Shown here piece by piece: positions 33,665-46,675 of a DNA stretch of 64,000 bases. Position 1 is the stretch's first letter. Every line of letters starts with the position of its first letter. Source of the stretch: Oreohelix idahoensis (Eukaryota > Mollusca > Gastropoda > Stylommatophora > Oreohelicidae); NCBI GenBank assembly GCA_024509875.1, contig JAMPIV010017574.1, positions 1 to 64,000 of the forward strand. The letters run 5' to 3'. The notes under the pieces were generated by a model. The model was not told the DNA's origin, ran no database searches, and saw only the letters and a list, made by a program, of their open reading frames with translations. Both the position numbers and the translations under genes were made by a program.

Positions 33665-35740
33665 CAGTATTATTTTATTTGTTTCATTTCTTATTCTCTT
33701 TTACTGTTCCTAGTTGTCTTCGGTTCTATTTCTACTATATTTTTGTAGTGCTTGTTTTCTTACTTAAGTTTTTTCTGTACATTTGTTTGTCCACGAAGGA
33801 GCTGGGTTTTTATTCCAGTGTTCTGTTTTCTCTTTTCTTTTCTTCTGCTTTGTAGTGACGTAAGGTGGCATATTGGAGTGTGGACAGTTTTGAATTTAGA
33901 ATACACTCGGAGACTGCGTTTACATCCTAGAACTATAATTACAGCAGTCAGAACAATAGTTAACTCTGTTAAAGTTTCTTTCTCCCCGCCTAACATAAAA
34001 TTACCACAAACAACGGCAACTATTGGATGGTTGAATGTTTGATGCCTTACAATTTTCAAAGTGACACGGAATAACTACTGCAAACTACAGTTTAGAAATA
34101 TCTATAACATATTAAATTTCCACTAAGAACATAATTTGGGGTACTAAAATGTCAAGATTTAAAAGTACGTATAAGTTGCTGTATCAGTGACAAGCAATGA
34201 CTGAATACTTGAGTAAGATTTAAATGCCATGTCATTTGAAATCGTAAAAAGAATCTAAGTGACACTATACAATTTTAAAGCAGATTATACCGTATAATAT
34301 TGTGGTTACTAGCGTGTAATAATGTGTACATTAACCATAATCAATATACGTATACCTATATCCACATAATGTTCAGCAACCTCTTTAACAGACACTTAGT
34401 GCTACCTCCTTCGGTAACAACGATTTGAAATTTTAAGACATGGTCATTCTTTATTTTAGAACAAGAAGACAACATTGAATAGTTCATAGTTTCTAGACGT
34501 AGCAATTAAAAACTTAAACATCTAATTTCCTTAGCACTATGAGTATTTTAAAATAAATGAGTAACGTCAGTGCTGGATGTCCCATTCAGAGCTGTACGCG
34601 CAGTGCATAAGGATTACAAAAATTGTTAGAGCCTTCGAGTGAAGGAAATATTAAAAAGAGTTCTTCAAAAATAAAGGACGAAAGATTGAGAGACAGAAAA
34701 GTAATGAAACTAGAAATTCAAAATTATATATTACTATAATAATTCTGCAGTTTATAGTTTACTTATAACATTTTCTAGTCAAGCTTTTTTTCGGCATTTT
34801 TTATTGCAGCAAAGACTGTAAAATCATCTATAGATTCCCTAACACGAGTTATTTTCTTCTAAATGCCCAGAAAATCAAAAAGAAGATAGGCGCATCTCAG
34901 CTCATAGTTAAGCGCATATTGTTCTTATTTCATCAATTTTAAATAATGAACGTCCTGCTTCTGCATTTGATCCAATTTTCGATAAATGAGTCCAGTTGTG
35001 CAGCCAGGTTTTAACATCATGGGGAAAGAACATATTAAAAGGAAGCGCCATATGAAATCTCAGATTACTGATTAAAACAAATAGCCTTAATGGACATGAA
35101 CCTTGATAATCACTGTGACTGCGCAATGACAATCCATGCATTTACAGAAAGAGAACTTCGCCTATAATACGTCGTAAAATATCTTTCCTTTCAGCAGTTA
35201 GACGGCCAGTTAAGACTTGTCTGTCGTTGTTGACCAATAGGTTGTGATAAAGACAATTCTTTATATGGTCTTTTTTTATATTTTATGAGTTCTTTCCTTT
35301 TTATGTATTTCAATTTTGTGCTATCTTGAATTCTTGCAATCAGTTTTTGGATCACTCCAAGCATCCGGCCGATCACCGAAAAAGCCAACAGGGGGACAAA
35401 ATAATAATGTTTGCATTTGATGAATAAATCAGCTTTTATCCGGTCGACTGCACGAACACTGTAAATTTTTTTTTTTTTGGTTTATGTTGCCAAAATTGCA
35501 CTGAAATAACGTCCAATTTCATCTTTTGGAAAGTTGCCAAAATTATATTTAAGCCTTGGCACACCAGGCTCTATTTCAAGCAGAGCGCGTATCAGATCAG
35601 GTGGTGTTACACATGTGTCACAGAAACTGTGCACCGTTGAGTATTCCCTGTGTACATTAACTACACCATAGTCTTACATTCTTGCCGTCTGCGAGATAGT
35701 CAAGTGAAGTAAACAGGTCGTCCACTTGAACTACCTGTAC
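33665..35740. other. Unannotated AT-rich stretch
   Basis: No supported gene. ORFs at 33752-34059 overlap on both strands and have no family features. Confidence 0.4.
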
Positions 35741-35742
35741 AG

Positions 35743-36018
35743 CTATTGAGCCCCGATACTGTAATTTGCTTGTAGATTTAAGGTACGTAGCAAATCTTCA
35801 GAGGCTTTCATCTTTTCGGAAGCTTCATCGGCCAGGACATTGTCTCCTGCTCCTGGAATGAAGGTAAGTGCTAAATCTTCAGGATGTTCCCACTCTGAGG
35901 CAAATGAGAGCAAATGTGGATGCCGCATATATTGTGACGATTCATTTACTACATGTGCATCTTCCTTCATCTGCCCCCTATTCCATGCTGATAGTTTTTT
36001 CTTATTGCGCTTTTCCAT
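35743..36018 (-). pseudogene. Possible retroelement RNase H fragment
   Basis: An open frame of 91 codons ends a region with LALTFIPGAGDNVLADEASE. IPG..NVLAD..S is the closing RNase H motif of LTR and DIRS-like retroelements. The preceding HPHLLSFASEWE fits a DIRS-type spacing better than Ty3/gypsy. No RT or recombinase is visible next to it. It could be a chance resemblance. Confidence 0.3.
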
Positions 36019-36089
36019 TCTTTATCAGAACCACACACAAGAAACAATTATAATAATAAAAAATGTGGACAATATACGATTTATTTATT

Positions 36090-36112
36090 TCATTATTATT
36101 ATTATTATTATT
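36090..36112. repeat. ATT microsatellite
   Basis: Short run of ATT units in AT-rich sequence. Confidence 0.9.
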
Positions 36113-36930
36113 GGAGTGGTTTTAAATCCGCTAATCGGTTTAATCCACACAGAGCCAACCATTTTGGAATACGAAAAGGAACCGGATCTAATTTTGTGAA
36201 AAGACGCCATTTTATTCAGAACGAGAGAAGTAGAAACAATCCGCACACTGTGTAGTAATCAGACTTAACTGTAAATTACGCATAGAGTTCCGCACATGTT
36301 TTATATTGCTGGAAACATGTCTTATTGATACACTCATTTTTGTTGGTGGATGGGTAGATGAGTTCACAAATAAACTTAAAAAGGCACCACAGTGGAGAAT
36401 GTTTTCTGTCCTCCTCCCTCACACCCACCATCTCCGTTACTGGATAAATCCTCAAATCAATACATCAATTTTTGTCAAATAGTGTCAAATTTTCATTATC
36501 TTATTCTATTAGTTCCACTAAAAAAATGTTGTCCTTATACAGTGCAGAAAACATCATAAACTCATCAACAATCTTTTCTTATAAGTCTGACGAATGCATG
36601 CTGACTTACTCATACGCTTTGGATTGAGTTTCATCTTTAAATAGAAGTGTGTCTGCAAGAAAACTGAAAGCATTATGTAATGTGCTTTTGCAGCACACCT
36701 TTTTGTCATTTATGTCACCAGTACGTCTGTAGTACGACCAAAAAAAATAAAAAAAATTAATATCTGATCTCGTACATCTTTTGCACTTAGTTCTGTTACT
36801 AACACCATTGGCGTTTAATCAAACGGTCTATTTCTTTTCCACATTTGGTCTTTGCGAGGCCTGTAATCAGAATCTGGAACAAAGTTTTTTTTATTTATTT
36901 ATTTAAAAAAAAAAAATAAAGATTTATACC

Positions 36931-37108
36931 ACTTTCTTCTTCTTCTTCTTCTTCCGTCCTTAGCAACCGACCGTCAAAGCAGTCAGTGGCCATTACGCCT
37001 AGTGGCGTCTTAGGGCAACAGCAGATAGGTTTTCTTTGCCATTGTTTCCCATCACGCCTATTGGCGTCTTTAGGGCAACGGCAAATCAATCCATTTGCTG
37101 TTGTTTCC
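36931..37108 (-). mobile_element. Candidate LINE 3' end with GAA tail
   Basis: On the minus strand, sequence ends in GGACGGAAGAAGAAGAAG and further GAA units (36935-36958). Two direct repeats of about 60 bp (36990-37049 and 37049-37108), each with ACGCC..TTGGCGTCTT..AGGGCAAC, lie upstream. Fits a LINE 3' UTR but no coding part is seen. Confidence 0.4.
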
Positions 37109-37299
37109 GTAATCGAAGTGACTGGCAAACGGGTGATCAGCCCGTTGGTATTTATACCACGAAAAACAAAATTTCATTTATGAGCAGCATATGTTTCTCC
37201 GTATATATTCTGAAAGCGCCATATTTCTAACATCGTATGTCATACGGTTTTGAATAATAATTGCATTATTCTATTTATGAATGATTATTGGTGTATTTG

Positions 37300-37561
37300 G
37301 AGCCACGGTAGCATAGTGGTTAATGCACTGGCTTCCTGGCGCAGTGGTCTATGATTCGATCCCCAGATGAGGCGGGAATTTTTTAGGCCACAAACGGCTC
37401 CTGGGTCGACCCAGCCCCAAATGGGTACCAGAGCAACTCTGGGAAGGTTAAGGCGTCCGGCGTGATGCCGACCACATCACCCCTCGTGTGCCGACGGTCA
37501 AGATAATATGGGCCTAACACCATATTCCCAATATGCCTCAATGAGCGTGTAACGGGTTCCT
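37300..37561 (+). mobile_element. tRNA-derived SINE, full length
   Basis: Flanked by the 15-bp target duplication TTATTGGTGTATTTG (37285-37299 and 37562-37576). The head has A box TAGCATAGTGG (37309-37319) and B box GATTCGATCCC (37353-37363), close to RNA polymerase III consensus. A GC-richer body with GGGTCGACCCAGCCCC follows. It is a different family from the SINE at 33390. Confidence 0.9.
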
Positions 37562-37576
37562 TTATTGGTGTATTTG

Positions 37577-37757
37577 CGAGTGGCTAAGCAGTTAGAGCAC
37601 CTACCTTTCGCAGTGCGAAGTCACCGAATTCAGGCACCCATTTACAGCTGTTCAGACTTTAGCGTGACGCTACTAGGTTTCGATCCAGGAACCCGGTAAC
37701 TTCACCATGAAAGGAAAGCGACTGAACCGCTTAGCCAACCGGACGCTCCCATATACA
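37577..37757. repeat. Inverted dimer of a tRNA-like SINE head
   Basis: The + strand from 37577 reads CGAGTGGCTAAGCAGTTAGA. The minus strand from 37757 reads GAGCGTCCGGTTGGCTAAGC. Both continue with related sequence (CCTTTC, GAAGT, ACCG, TTC), so the two ends are diverged inverted copies around a centre near 37665. The minus head resembles the SINE head at 33390. Confidence 0.6.
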
Positions 37758-37777
37758 TTACGACTTATTAATCTCAG

Positions 37778-38395
37778 TTCAAGCTGGATGTCTGTGGACA
37801 TAATAACCATAAAATATTAACACTTGGTTGTTGTATGTAGTTCCGGGGGTAATATAAGATAGAATAGTTCAAGCTGGTTGTCTGTGGAAATAATAACCAT
37901 GAAATATTAACACTTGGTTGTTGTACGTAGTTCCGGGGGTAATATAAGAAAGAATAGTTCAAGCTGGATGCCTGTGGAAATAATAACCACGAAATATTAA
38001 TACTTGGTTGTTGTATGTAGTTCCCAGCGGTAATATAAGAAAGAATAGTTCAAGCTGGTTGTCTGTGGAAATAATAACCATGAAATATTAACACTTGGTT
38101 GTTGTATGTTGTTCCGGGGGTAATATAAAAAAGAATAGTTTAAGCTGGTTGCCTGTTCAAATAATAACCATGAAATATTAACACTTGGTTGTTGTATGTA
38201 GTTCCGGGGGTAATATAAGAATGAATAGTTCAAGCTGGTTGCCTGTGGAAATAATAACCATGAAATATTAACACTTGGTTGTTGTATGAAGTTCCGGGGT
38301 TAACACAAGAAAGAATAGTTCAAGCTGGTTGTCTATGGAAATAATAACCATGAAATATTAACACTTTGTTGTTGTCTGTAGTTCTCGGGGGTCTC
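37778..38395. repeat. Seven-copy 90-bp minisatellite
   Basis: Copies begin at 37778, 37868, 37958, 38049, 38139, 38229 and 38319 (TTCAAGCTGG or a variant), with period 90 and one of 91. As 90 is a multiple of three, minus-strand frames stay open and encode a 30-residue repeat beginning NYSFLYYPRN. I regard coding as unlikely. Confidence 0.95.
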
Positions 38396-38692
38396 TGGGG
38401 AGATAAAAATGGGACTACTGTGTTGTTGTGCAATGTCCTAAGAGGCGGCTAATATGACGTTGTGCATTGTCACGAGTGGAGAAAAAGAGTCTGTCTGTGA
38501 TAGACCAAAGTCTGAGTGAGGAGTGAGATAATAGACGTGTGTCTGAAACTGAGAATGTGAATGTTGAGTGGTGGTCTAACAGTGAGGAGCACAAAGTTAA
38601 TAAACAATCTCTTATCCCGCCACTCGGACTTCTTTTAAAAGTTAACCCCACTTACCCTCTCTTCCACACATATATCAACAGTTGAATGTATA

Positions 38693-40492
38693 TTAAGTAA
38701 GGGACTCATACACAACAAGTGACTTCATATTCTTACTTCTACCGTGAGGTGTAGAGGTTTGAAAGAGATAGCGCCAGACTATCCTATCGGCTGTCTTCCT
38801 CCTGGCCTGGTTCCATTCTAGTCCTCGGTCCTTCAAAGATTGTCTAATGTTGTCCTCCCAGCGGACTCTGTGTCGTCCTGTGGATCTGGATCCCTGGCTC
38901 TTTGTTTCCCATGCTTGTCGTGGTAGTCGATCTTCTCCCATTCTGCAGACATGGCCAAACCATCTTAGTTGGGACTGTTCTACTTTGGTTTGCAGGGGTG
39001 GCATTTTAGGCCTTAACGTATCGTCTGGTTGCGGACCATGTCTCTTCTTGTTACTTCAACCACCTTCCTCAGATACCTCATTTCTGAGGTTTGGATCTGG
39101 CTTTTGTGGGTTGTAGTCATTGCCCATGACTCGCATCCATATGTCAAGACTGGGACATAGGTGGAGCAGTTTACAGCCATCTTCGTTTTCTTACCAACCT
39201 CTCTCTTGCTGAGGAATCCTCGATTTATGGCCTGAAATAGTCTCCCAGCTGCTGCTTTTCGAATGGCCAACTCTTCTTTGATCCCCCCCCCCCCCCTTTC
39301 GGTCTATAATATCTCCGAGATATTTAAAGTGGTCGACCTGCTCCAGGACCTGTTCTCCCAGCCTAATATGATGTTTTCTTTCTTCTCGTGATATCACTAT
39401 GGATTTTGTTTTAGAGCTACTTATGACCATCCCTCTCTTCTCCAGCTTTTCCTTCCAAAAATGCTGGTTGGATTGGAGATGTGCCTCTGATTTAGCAATC
39501 AGGGCAACATCATAAGCAAATGCCAGCTCTGAAATACATACCTATCGCATCTTCCAGTACCCCACTGAATACTTTCTTGTTCTCTCCTTACATGACTTGA
39601 TAACATCGTCCATGGCGAGTAGGAAAAGATAAGGTGACAGGATAATACTTTGTCTTACACCAGTGGTGGTCCTGAACTCTTCTGAATTATGGTTTGATGT
39701 TCTCACATAATTTCTGCAAGACTTGTAGAAGCTCTGTATAGCATGAATCAGAGCTGCTGGAATGTTCTTCCTTGCCAAACAGTCCCAAAGTTTGCTCCAG
39801 GAGACCCTGTCAAACGAATTTTCCAGATCTATGAAACAAAGATGCATCTCACTCTTATACTCAAGGGCCTTTTCACTCAGTTGTCTGAGTGTGAAGATTA
39901 GGTCTTGAGTACTTCGGTTTGCTCGGAATCCGCACTGGACCTCATCCAATGGTGGCTCAGCTAGGCGTCGGAGTCTCTGCTCTAGGATTCTAGAGTAGAT
40001 TTTACAAGGGACACTGAGAAGGGATATGCCTCTATGGTTTCCACATTGTCGATTGTAACCCTTTTTGAAAATTGGTGTTATGATGGCAATCTCCCAATCC
40101 TTTGGTATATTCTTGTTGCACCATGCTGCCTGTAGGACCCTTAAGAGTAATAGGTCGCCTGATGTTCCCATGTACTTAATCATTTCTGGTGTTATACCAT
40201 CATGCCCTGCTGCTTTGCCCATCTTGATTTTCTCCAGTGCTGCCTTCAGTTCTTCCCTCTTTATGTCATCTTCATCACCATTTGTTTCATCTTCTGTGCT
40301 AGTGGTTATCATTTCTGATGCTTGACGTTGCTCACCATCAAGGAGTTCTGAGAAATATTCTTTCCATCTTTCCATTACTTCCTTCGGGGCAGTAAGCGAT
40401 TTGCCTTGCTTGTCTAGCTTTTCTCCAAATTCTTCCCAGGACTTCTGTTTTGCTGCTAGCACCTTGTTCTTTGCTTCTGTTCTGAGTATCAC
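38693..40492 (-). pseudogene. RTE-like LINE reverse transcriptase and C-terminus
   Basis: Open frame 40492-39542 contains KAAGHDGITPEMIKY, TPIFKKG, NHRGISLLSVPCKI, VQCGFRANRST and the Asp motif CFIDLENSFDR. The catalytic box is at 39509-39520, where FADD reads FAYD, so one of the two metal-binding Asp is lost. The rest is split over frames 39430-39191 (RLGEQVLEQVDHFKYLG), 39270-39013 (LTYGCESWAMT) and 39004-38693 (LRWFGHVCRM, GRHRVRWEDNIRQ). This is a non-LTR RT without RNase H. Clade RTE is inference from motif style. Confidence 0.85.
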
Positions 40493-41380
40493 TTATTCTC
40501 TATATTTCTCTTTTTGTCCTGCTGTGTTTTTAGCTCCTAAGTATTGTTTCCATACCATTTTCTTCTCTCTTATTTTCTCTTTGACTTCTTCTGTCCACCA
40601 AGCTGTCCTCTTTCTCTTGTTCCCATGTTGGACTTCACCACATGCTTCTGCAGCAGCTGTCTTTATGATGTCCTTGAATTTAAACAACAGGGTTTCCAAG
40701 TCATCAGGTTGTTCTTCTGTGTTTCTCACCGCTGTAGCAATAAGCCCCTGATATCTGGTCTTAATTTCTGGCTCTCTCAGCTTGTAGGTCTTAATGCTCA
40801 TTTATTCCGTTTGTTTACTTGGTTTCTTGCGTGGTGCTGGGCAGTTCCTAGACTGAGCAACTCTTTCAGTTGTTCTTTTGATTGAAAGCAGGTAGTGATC
40901 ACTTCCAATCTCTGGCCCCCTCCAGACTCTTGCATCTCGGACATATTTGAATGAGCTCCTCCTAACAATGGCATAGTCGATCACTGACTTCTCATTCTTT
41001 GTTGGTTCACACCTAGTGTATGCATGTATGCGCTTATGGGGAACTTTGTGTTGGTAATAATCAGATTCTGCTCACTGCAGAATCTAAGGAGTCGCTTTCC
41101 ATTGTCATTGAGAGTATCTTCTCCATATCTTCCGATAACTCCACCCCATCTAGCATTGTCATTTCCAACTATGGCATTGAAATCTCTGAGCATGATAATT
41201 TCATCTAGGCAGTCATCCACTGTCCTTTGAAGCAGCTCGAAGAATTCCTCCTTGACCTCTGCTTTCTCATCCTCATTTGGCCCATACACTATGACCAGGT
41301 TGACTATGGTTTCTCCTTCTTTTAGTTTTACAACCATAATGCGCTCCGAGACAAAGTTCCAGATTTCATATTCAACAATA
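40493..41380 (-). pseudogene. RTE-like LINE endonuclease and linker
   Basis: The APE-type endonuclease would nick target DNA for target-primed reverse transcription. Visible motifs are NLVIVYGPNEDEKAE, IIMLRDFNAIVG and, in a second frame (40984-40802), IGSDHYLLSIK. The Gly before the catalytic Asp of GDFNA is Arg. The N-terminal part of the domain is missing; unrelated sequence starts at about 41380, so the copy is 5'-truncated. Frame changes occur near 40982 and 40802. Confidence 0.8.
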
Positions 41381-41526
41381 ACAAATATAGAGATAGAAAG
41401 AGAATTATGATCCGCCAATAGTTTTTCTATGTTTATTAAGTGCAAATTAAACCAAAAAAAACTATTTACCTGAGCGATGTCAGGTAAACCATATAAATTC
41501 ACAATCACTAACTTAAAGAAGACCAC

Positions 41527-44500
41527 ACAACAGAAAAAACTTCAAACTGATTCTGGTTTACAATCCAGAATGGCAGCCTAAATTGAATAAAAATAATAAT
41601 TAGCAAATCCACTTGAGGTACCTGGAATAACACACACACCCACTCCTACTCTTTGACTCGTCAACTGTCCCTTGTCTCTGTGACGAGACGACCGTGATTT
41701 AGGCTACATAGAAAAACAAACACAACAACCCAAACACATCAAAGCCCAAAGAAACAATTCCGAGAGGTAAACACTCTCTCTTATAAGCACAACTCGGCAC
41801 TCCCTCGATAATTCATTAACTCCCTCCCCGTCTCTGAGTCTATATTTTTCCTTTCCGTCAGTGTCGTATTATTCCTCTACACTTGAAAACTATCCTCTTC
41901 CCTTTCTCTCTTCTGACGAGGGGTGAAAATCAATATAATCCAAGGATGACGGACGTCAGTGGGGAATATATCCACGAGTGACTCAAATTTAAATAAACCT
42001 TGATATCCAGCGGGTTTAACGTGTCCAAACTCAGGTGTTGTGTAGGTAATGCGCCCTTCTATAACCGAGAGGCTCTAGCCAGTCAGAAGGTAACTGCGCG
42101 TGGAGTGAACAGGGCCAAAGCATCCTACAAATGAGGTTACAATTGGCGCACTATTCTGAAGTTTGGTGAGCTTGGGCTTTGGCTGTCTCTGAAATCGTTG
42201 TACTGCAAGAAATGGTTTAGGTTCCCAAAACCCAAACTGGACCCAAATGGGGAATCCAATCAGTACCCGTCAATTCCAAATAGGGAGGGTAATTACGGCT
42301 GGGACTTATTGTCTCCCAGTTTTCCTTTGGCAGTGAATGTTAGCTTCACGATATGTAGAGAATTCCAATAACACCAAAAATGTAGCTGTCATCAAGTACT
42401 GTCACGGATTGCTTCCCCTTAGGTCTGCAGTAGTGACCCACCAGTGGCCAACACTCAAGAGTATCTAATATGGGTCTTCAAAGCTGTCTACCTTCGCACA
42501 AGATTACTCATTGCAGAGTTGTAGATAGAAAGATAATGACGCTTCTATTTCAATGGAGTATTCACAAGATGTTTTCAGAAGTCACGAACAATGCTGCATA
42601 GGGCAGAGCACTATTAACGTATATCTGATCCGTCGTCTTTTTTTGAAGAATTAACCAACGGTTTTAGCCAGTTCAAGCCCCCAGCTGGTGTAAATCCAAC
42701 AAAATTCTTTTATAAGTATGTGCTCTATAGATGTAAATATATGTCTAGATGTATATATATTAAAGAGTCTTGATCATACGTTTGCTTTCATACCTATAAT
42801 AACTGAGTCAACTATAAGTGTTTTGTTTTTTAAATAACATGTAACAAATTTAATAATCAATTAGTCTTAACAGGTTAAAATAGCGATGGAATGATGGTGA
42901 ATTTTAGATGTAAATAAAATTGTCTTCACTGAGACGTGGTTTGAGGATTGATAACAAATATCGTCCTTTTGCTGTTTCATTAATAAACTTAGCTGGTCTA
43001 AGTGAGTCCTGCGGCTGTGGTTTCGTCAATGCTTTTGTGATGAGGGCACTTCTTCACACAACTCGTCCAATGTAGTCGGTTAGTGATGATTCCCTGCGTT
43101 TAACTCACAAGTAGTGGCATAGAAACTTTAGTCTTGCAGCTTCGTACCATTTAGTCTCATAACTTCGTTCCACGTAACTCAGGTAAGATGATTAGAATTC
43201 ACCAATATTCTTCTGGGTATTAAACTGGGAAAACGTGTGCTTTGATAGCGTGAGGGCAATGGCTTGCTGGGATTACAATTAACAAGGTACATATATCACA
43301 TGAAATGATACGATACACTTCAAGCGTATGTGATGTAATCATGACTCATAAGACTGGGGTCACCTCTGCTGTCGGTTTTCTGTACGACTAGCAAGAAGCA
43401 ATCACCCGCGCTTGCTGTAGTATTTTATGAATATACTATTTTCATATGTTGAGGTTACCAGCCTCATATATAACCAGTTAGCAAGGAAAACATGTCAAAT
43501 TCACATTTGTAAAATATAGGTTCACAACTTACCACAAATGGGATCTACAATCTCCTGGCACAGTTAGAATGGACACATCAACTTAGGCTAGATGCTTTCG
43601 AATAACTTATATGGGTAATTGTGTATTATTCCTCTTATGATTTGTGTTCTTATTCCTTAGGTATCCAGTCTTTGTGTGTAAAAATGCGGGTTTACTTTTA
43701 AGTTTCAAAGTTGCCCAAATAACTAATGAAGATGTGGCTGCGCTTTTTGTGGCACTCTCTTCACTAGTATTGAAGCCACTGTCATGGAATATTCTAATCC
43801 ACATATATAAATTATCAATTAAATATAAAGCCTAATAAATACATATAATAAAGAAAAGAGCAATGGTAAAATGATAGTGCTATCACAAAGAATGTACTCG
43901 AAATCCCCCTTGTTTTCTGCTTCGTCTGCAAATTGTAACGCTTTCACGTTGATATAAAAGCTTACTGTATTATTACCCGCCTTCTTCAATGAAACGTGTG
44001 CTGTATTTCTTGGAAAAGAATTGAGAGACTGCGTAATGACCTAAATTTTAAATTCCATTCATGTCTTTTTCTACATTACGTTACCAAAACGAACGAACAG
44101 TTGGACTAAAGGATAGCGAGAAGGGAGAGGAAGCCGAACACTAAACACGCTTCGCGCGATACGCAAATGCTGCCATCACGCGTGTAAGTCTACATGCACT
44201 AATTTTTTTTCAGACGGACAGTGATAAAATACACTACCCTTTCCCAGAGTTAGGTTTATAAATCATAACAAACTCTTATTAGAAAAGATAACATTAGATG
44301 GGTTTACGTTTGAACACATAACAGTACCCAGACAGCACATCTTCCAAACAGGAGGTAGAAGAAATTGCATATTTTGAACGCAGCCACGTAGCTCCTTTAA
44401 ATTAGTATTTTTGGGTTCCTTAGGGCTTGCTGACAAATAATATGTAAAACGTTACGCAAATAGTCCAGGAATTAATAAATTATACCCAAAATAAAATATT

Positions 44501-46100
44501 GGGGGTGCCTGACAGCATAAAATCATTTCTGCTCATAAGATTTTTTTTTAACGTGTTTGAAAAAAATTTACGTTACAGAAATAGCCTACCATGTAAACTC
44601 CAAATTGATTGGAGCGCAACAAATGAAAGCCTAACCACGATTGGTCGGGCTATAAATACTATCTTGGTTGTTAGGGGAGACGGGAAAAGATAACATTTTT
44701 TTCAAAACACTTGTCGAAACGTGGCTCATTGGCCAGTCTCGCTGATATACACACTTGGGAGCGTTAGTTCGAAACCACTTGTTTAAATACACTTGATAAA
44801 GCATCAGTGCGTTGAAGCCAGCTTATATTTGACTCAATAAAAGCCTGGAACATAGGCAGATGGAAGTTTGTGCCAGTTTGTGCCAGAATTCATTGCTAAT
44901 CAACGTATCTGTGTTATTCGTATGAATTGTGGTAAGCTTGAACCATTTAATATCTTTTAATGAAAATTGAATGTGAATTGTTGATTTATGCCTGTATATA
45001 TATGTGTAGTTCAGTGGCAAACGGGAGGTAAAGCCTAAAATGCTCCAGCCTGAACAGAGGGTGTCGGAGAGAAGTAAAACGGCATGGAATGGCCAAACAG
45101 TACACTGACACCTGGATGATTGACTAGAAAGAAATAATGCTGGAAGTGCAGAGGCGTAGTAACCATTAAGAAGGGTAATACTGGAATAAAGTATTTCAAA
45201 TGAAGCTGACAGTTGGCCTAATGCTCTGAACTCAATGTTTGTGCTGTATTGTGATCAGTGTAAAAGAGAATATAAATTAGTTATGAAGTAGAAGGTACAT
45301 CCTTCTTGATTTCAGGGACAGTGGTCTTGATGGTAGTGAGCAGCACCTAGTCAGAGATTTGCTGAATCCAGTGTCGGACAGCATACTCCTTGGTCCTTTT
45401 AGCTATCAGTGAGGTATCTCCAGAGCCCAGAAGAGAATTCGAGCAGAGGAGTCCTCTCCTGCCGCCATCACTCAAGATAAGCAGAGTTGGCCAGCTGAGC
45501 TCAACATTATGTCCCCTCATCTAGAAATAACTTTATAAAAATACCATTCAGAGGGGAATTTACTTGTCTTAAAATCAGGAACTGTGAACATCTCCAATAC
45601 TGATCCCTAAAGACAAACTATTGAAGTCATGATGACAAATACCAACAGAGCTTGAACAAAACAAAACCAGTATTACCTCATTTTACTACTACACAACTGA
45701 CACACATAGAACATTTGTAATAATATATGTCACTACAATATTCATATTAAATACATTCTGTACATAACTTGTAATTTAAATTGATTGTGATTCCTGGTTC
45801 CCTTGTAGTTGAATCAGGACACATATTCATTCATGCTAGTAATGAATACATATTGTTATTTGAACCGTTACGAGTGACTTCTTTAAGCTATTCTCGTAGA
45901 GTGTTATATGTATGTGAGTGTCACAGTGTTGTCAAGAGTAGTGGATTAAATTAAATTGTTTATCTGTCTGTTGTTGTGACTTACACTTCACCATACTCAT
46001 ACCCTAGACACATAACGTAGCATCACACTATTCCAGAATAATTCTGACTGAGATAAAGAGATATGTGGTAGCAAGTAAGGTTATCTATAATACACTACTT
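41527..46100. other. Long region with no supported gene
   Basis: About 4.5 kb of AT-rich sequence with only short, family-less ORFs (43607, 44499, 44823). One spot, minus 42392-42370, reads CTACATTTTTGGTGTTATTG, like an LTR end followed by a TGG primer site. No partner LTR or Gag is visible. Confidence 0.5.
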
Positions 46101-46104
46101 TTAA

Positions 46105-46672
46105 TAGATATAGATACAGATGTGACGATACGGTTGAGCGATATCAAGTCCACACCGGCAGGATTGCATCACGTTCCTGTGCGAGTGATATTTTCTAATT
46201 TTTCTCTCCCCTGTCATTACTATGTGGCATATGTTATGCACCATTATTTACTCTCTATGCTGAATCTAGTAGGGGACCGTCTCTAACACTCCACTCCCCT
46301 ACGGAAGTATTTGCTATAGGACTGTCTTTATCTTGTTTACCACTCCTCAGACGTAGCGTAAACTTAAAGAAGTATACTTTTGGCCCAACCGATGGAAAAA
46401 CGTTCGTCAATACGTATTGAACTGTACACATTGCCAAGCACGTAATTCAAACGCTCGCCAACGAGATAAGGAGGAGAAAAAAACTGTCGCACTGAGAACC
46501 AAAACCAGTGTACATTAAACCCATGGACATATGACCGCCCAACGCTGGATATTCTACAAGTATCTTAAGATAGGAGGTATGTGACTATACGGCTGTGCGA
46601 TAAGTCCATTCCGGCAGGATTGCATTACATGCCCGTGCTAGTGATATTTTCTTTTTTTTCTCTTCCGTCATG
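46105..46672. repeat. Direct duplication around a SINE fragment
   Basis: 46105-46210 and 46578-46670 are diverged direct copies sharing CCGGCAGGATTGCAT and GTGATATTTTCT. The SINE tail at 46255-46340 lies between them. Confidence 0.7.
46255..46340 (+). mobile_element. SINE tail fragment
   Basis: TCTCTAACACTCCACTCCCC and following bases match the 3' part of the SINE at 33390-33652. The tRNA head is missing. Confidence 0.7.
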
Positions 46673-46675
46673 CAG

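Noticed and set aside
33752..34059. Overlapping 96- and 99-codon ORFs on both strands
   Set aside because: No family features and mutual overlap. Likely chance.
37778..38395. CRISPR array
   Set aside because: There are no spacers between repeats, the 90-bp unit is continuous, and the window is eukaryotic.
42370..42392. LTR end plus primer-binding site
   Set aside because: The short string fits, but there is no partner LTR, no Gag and no target duplication. It is not listed as an element.
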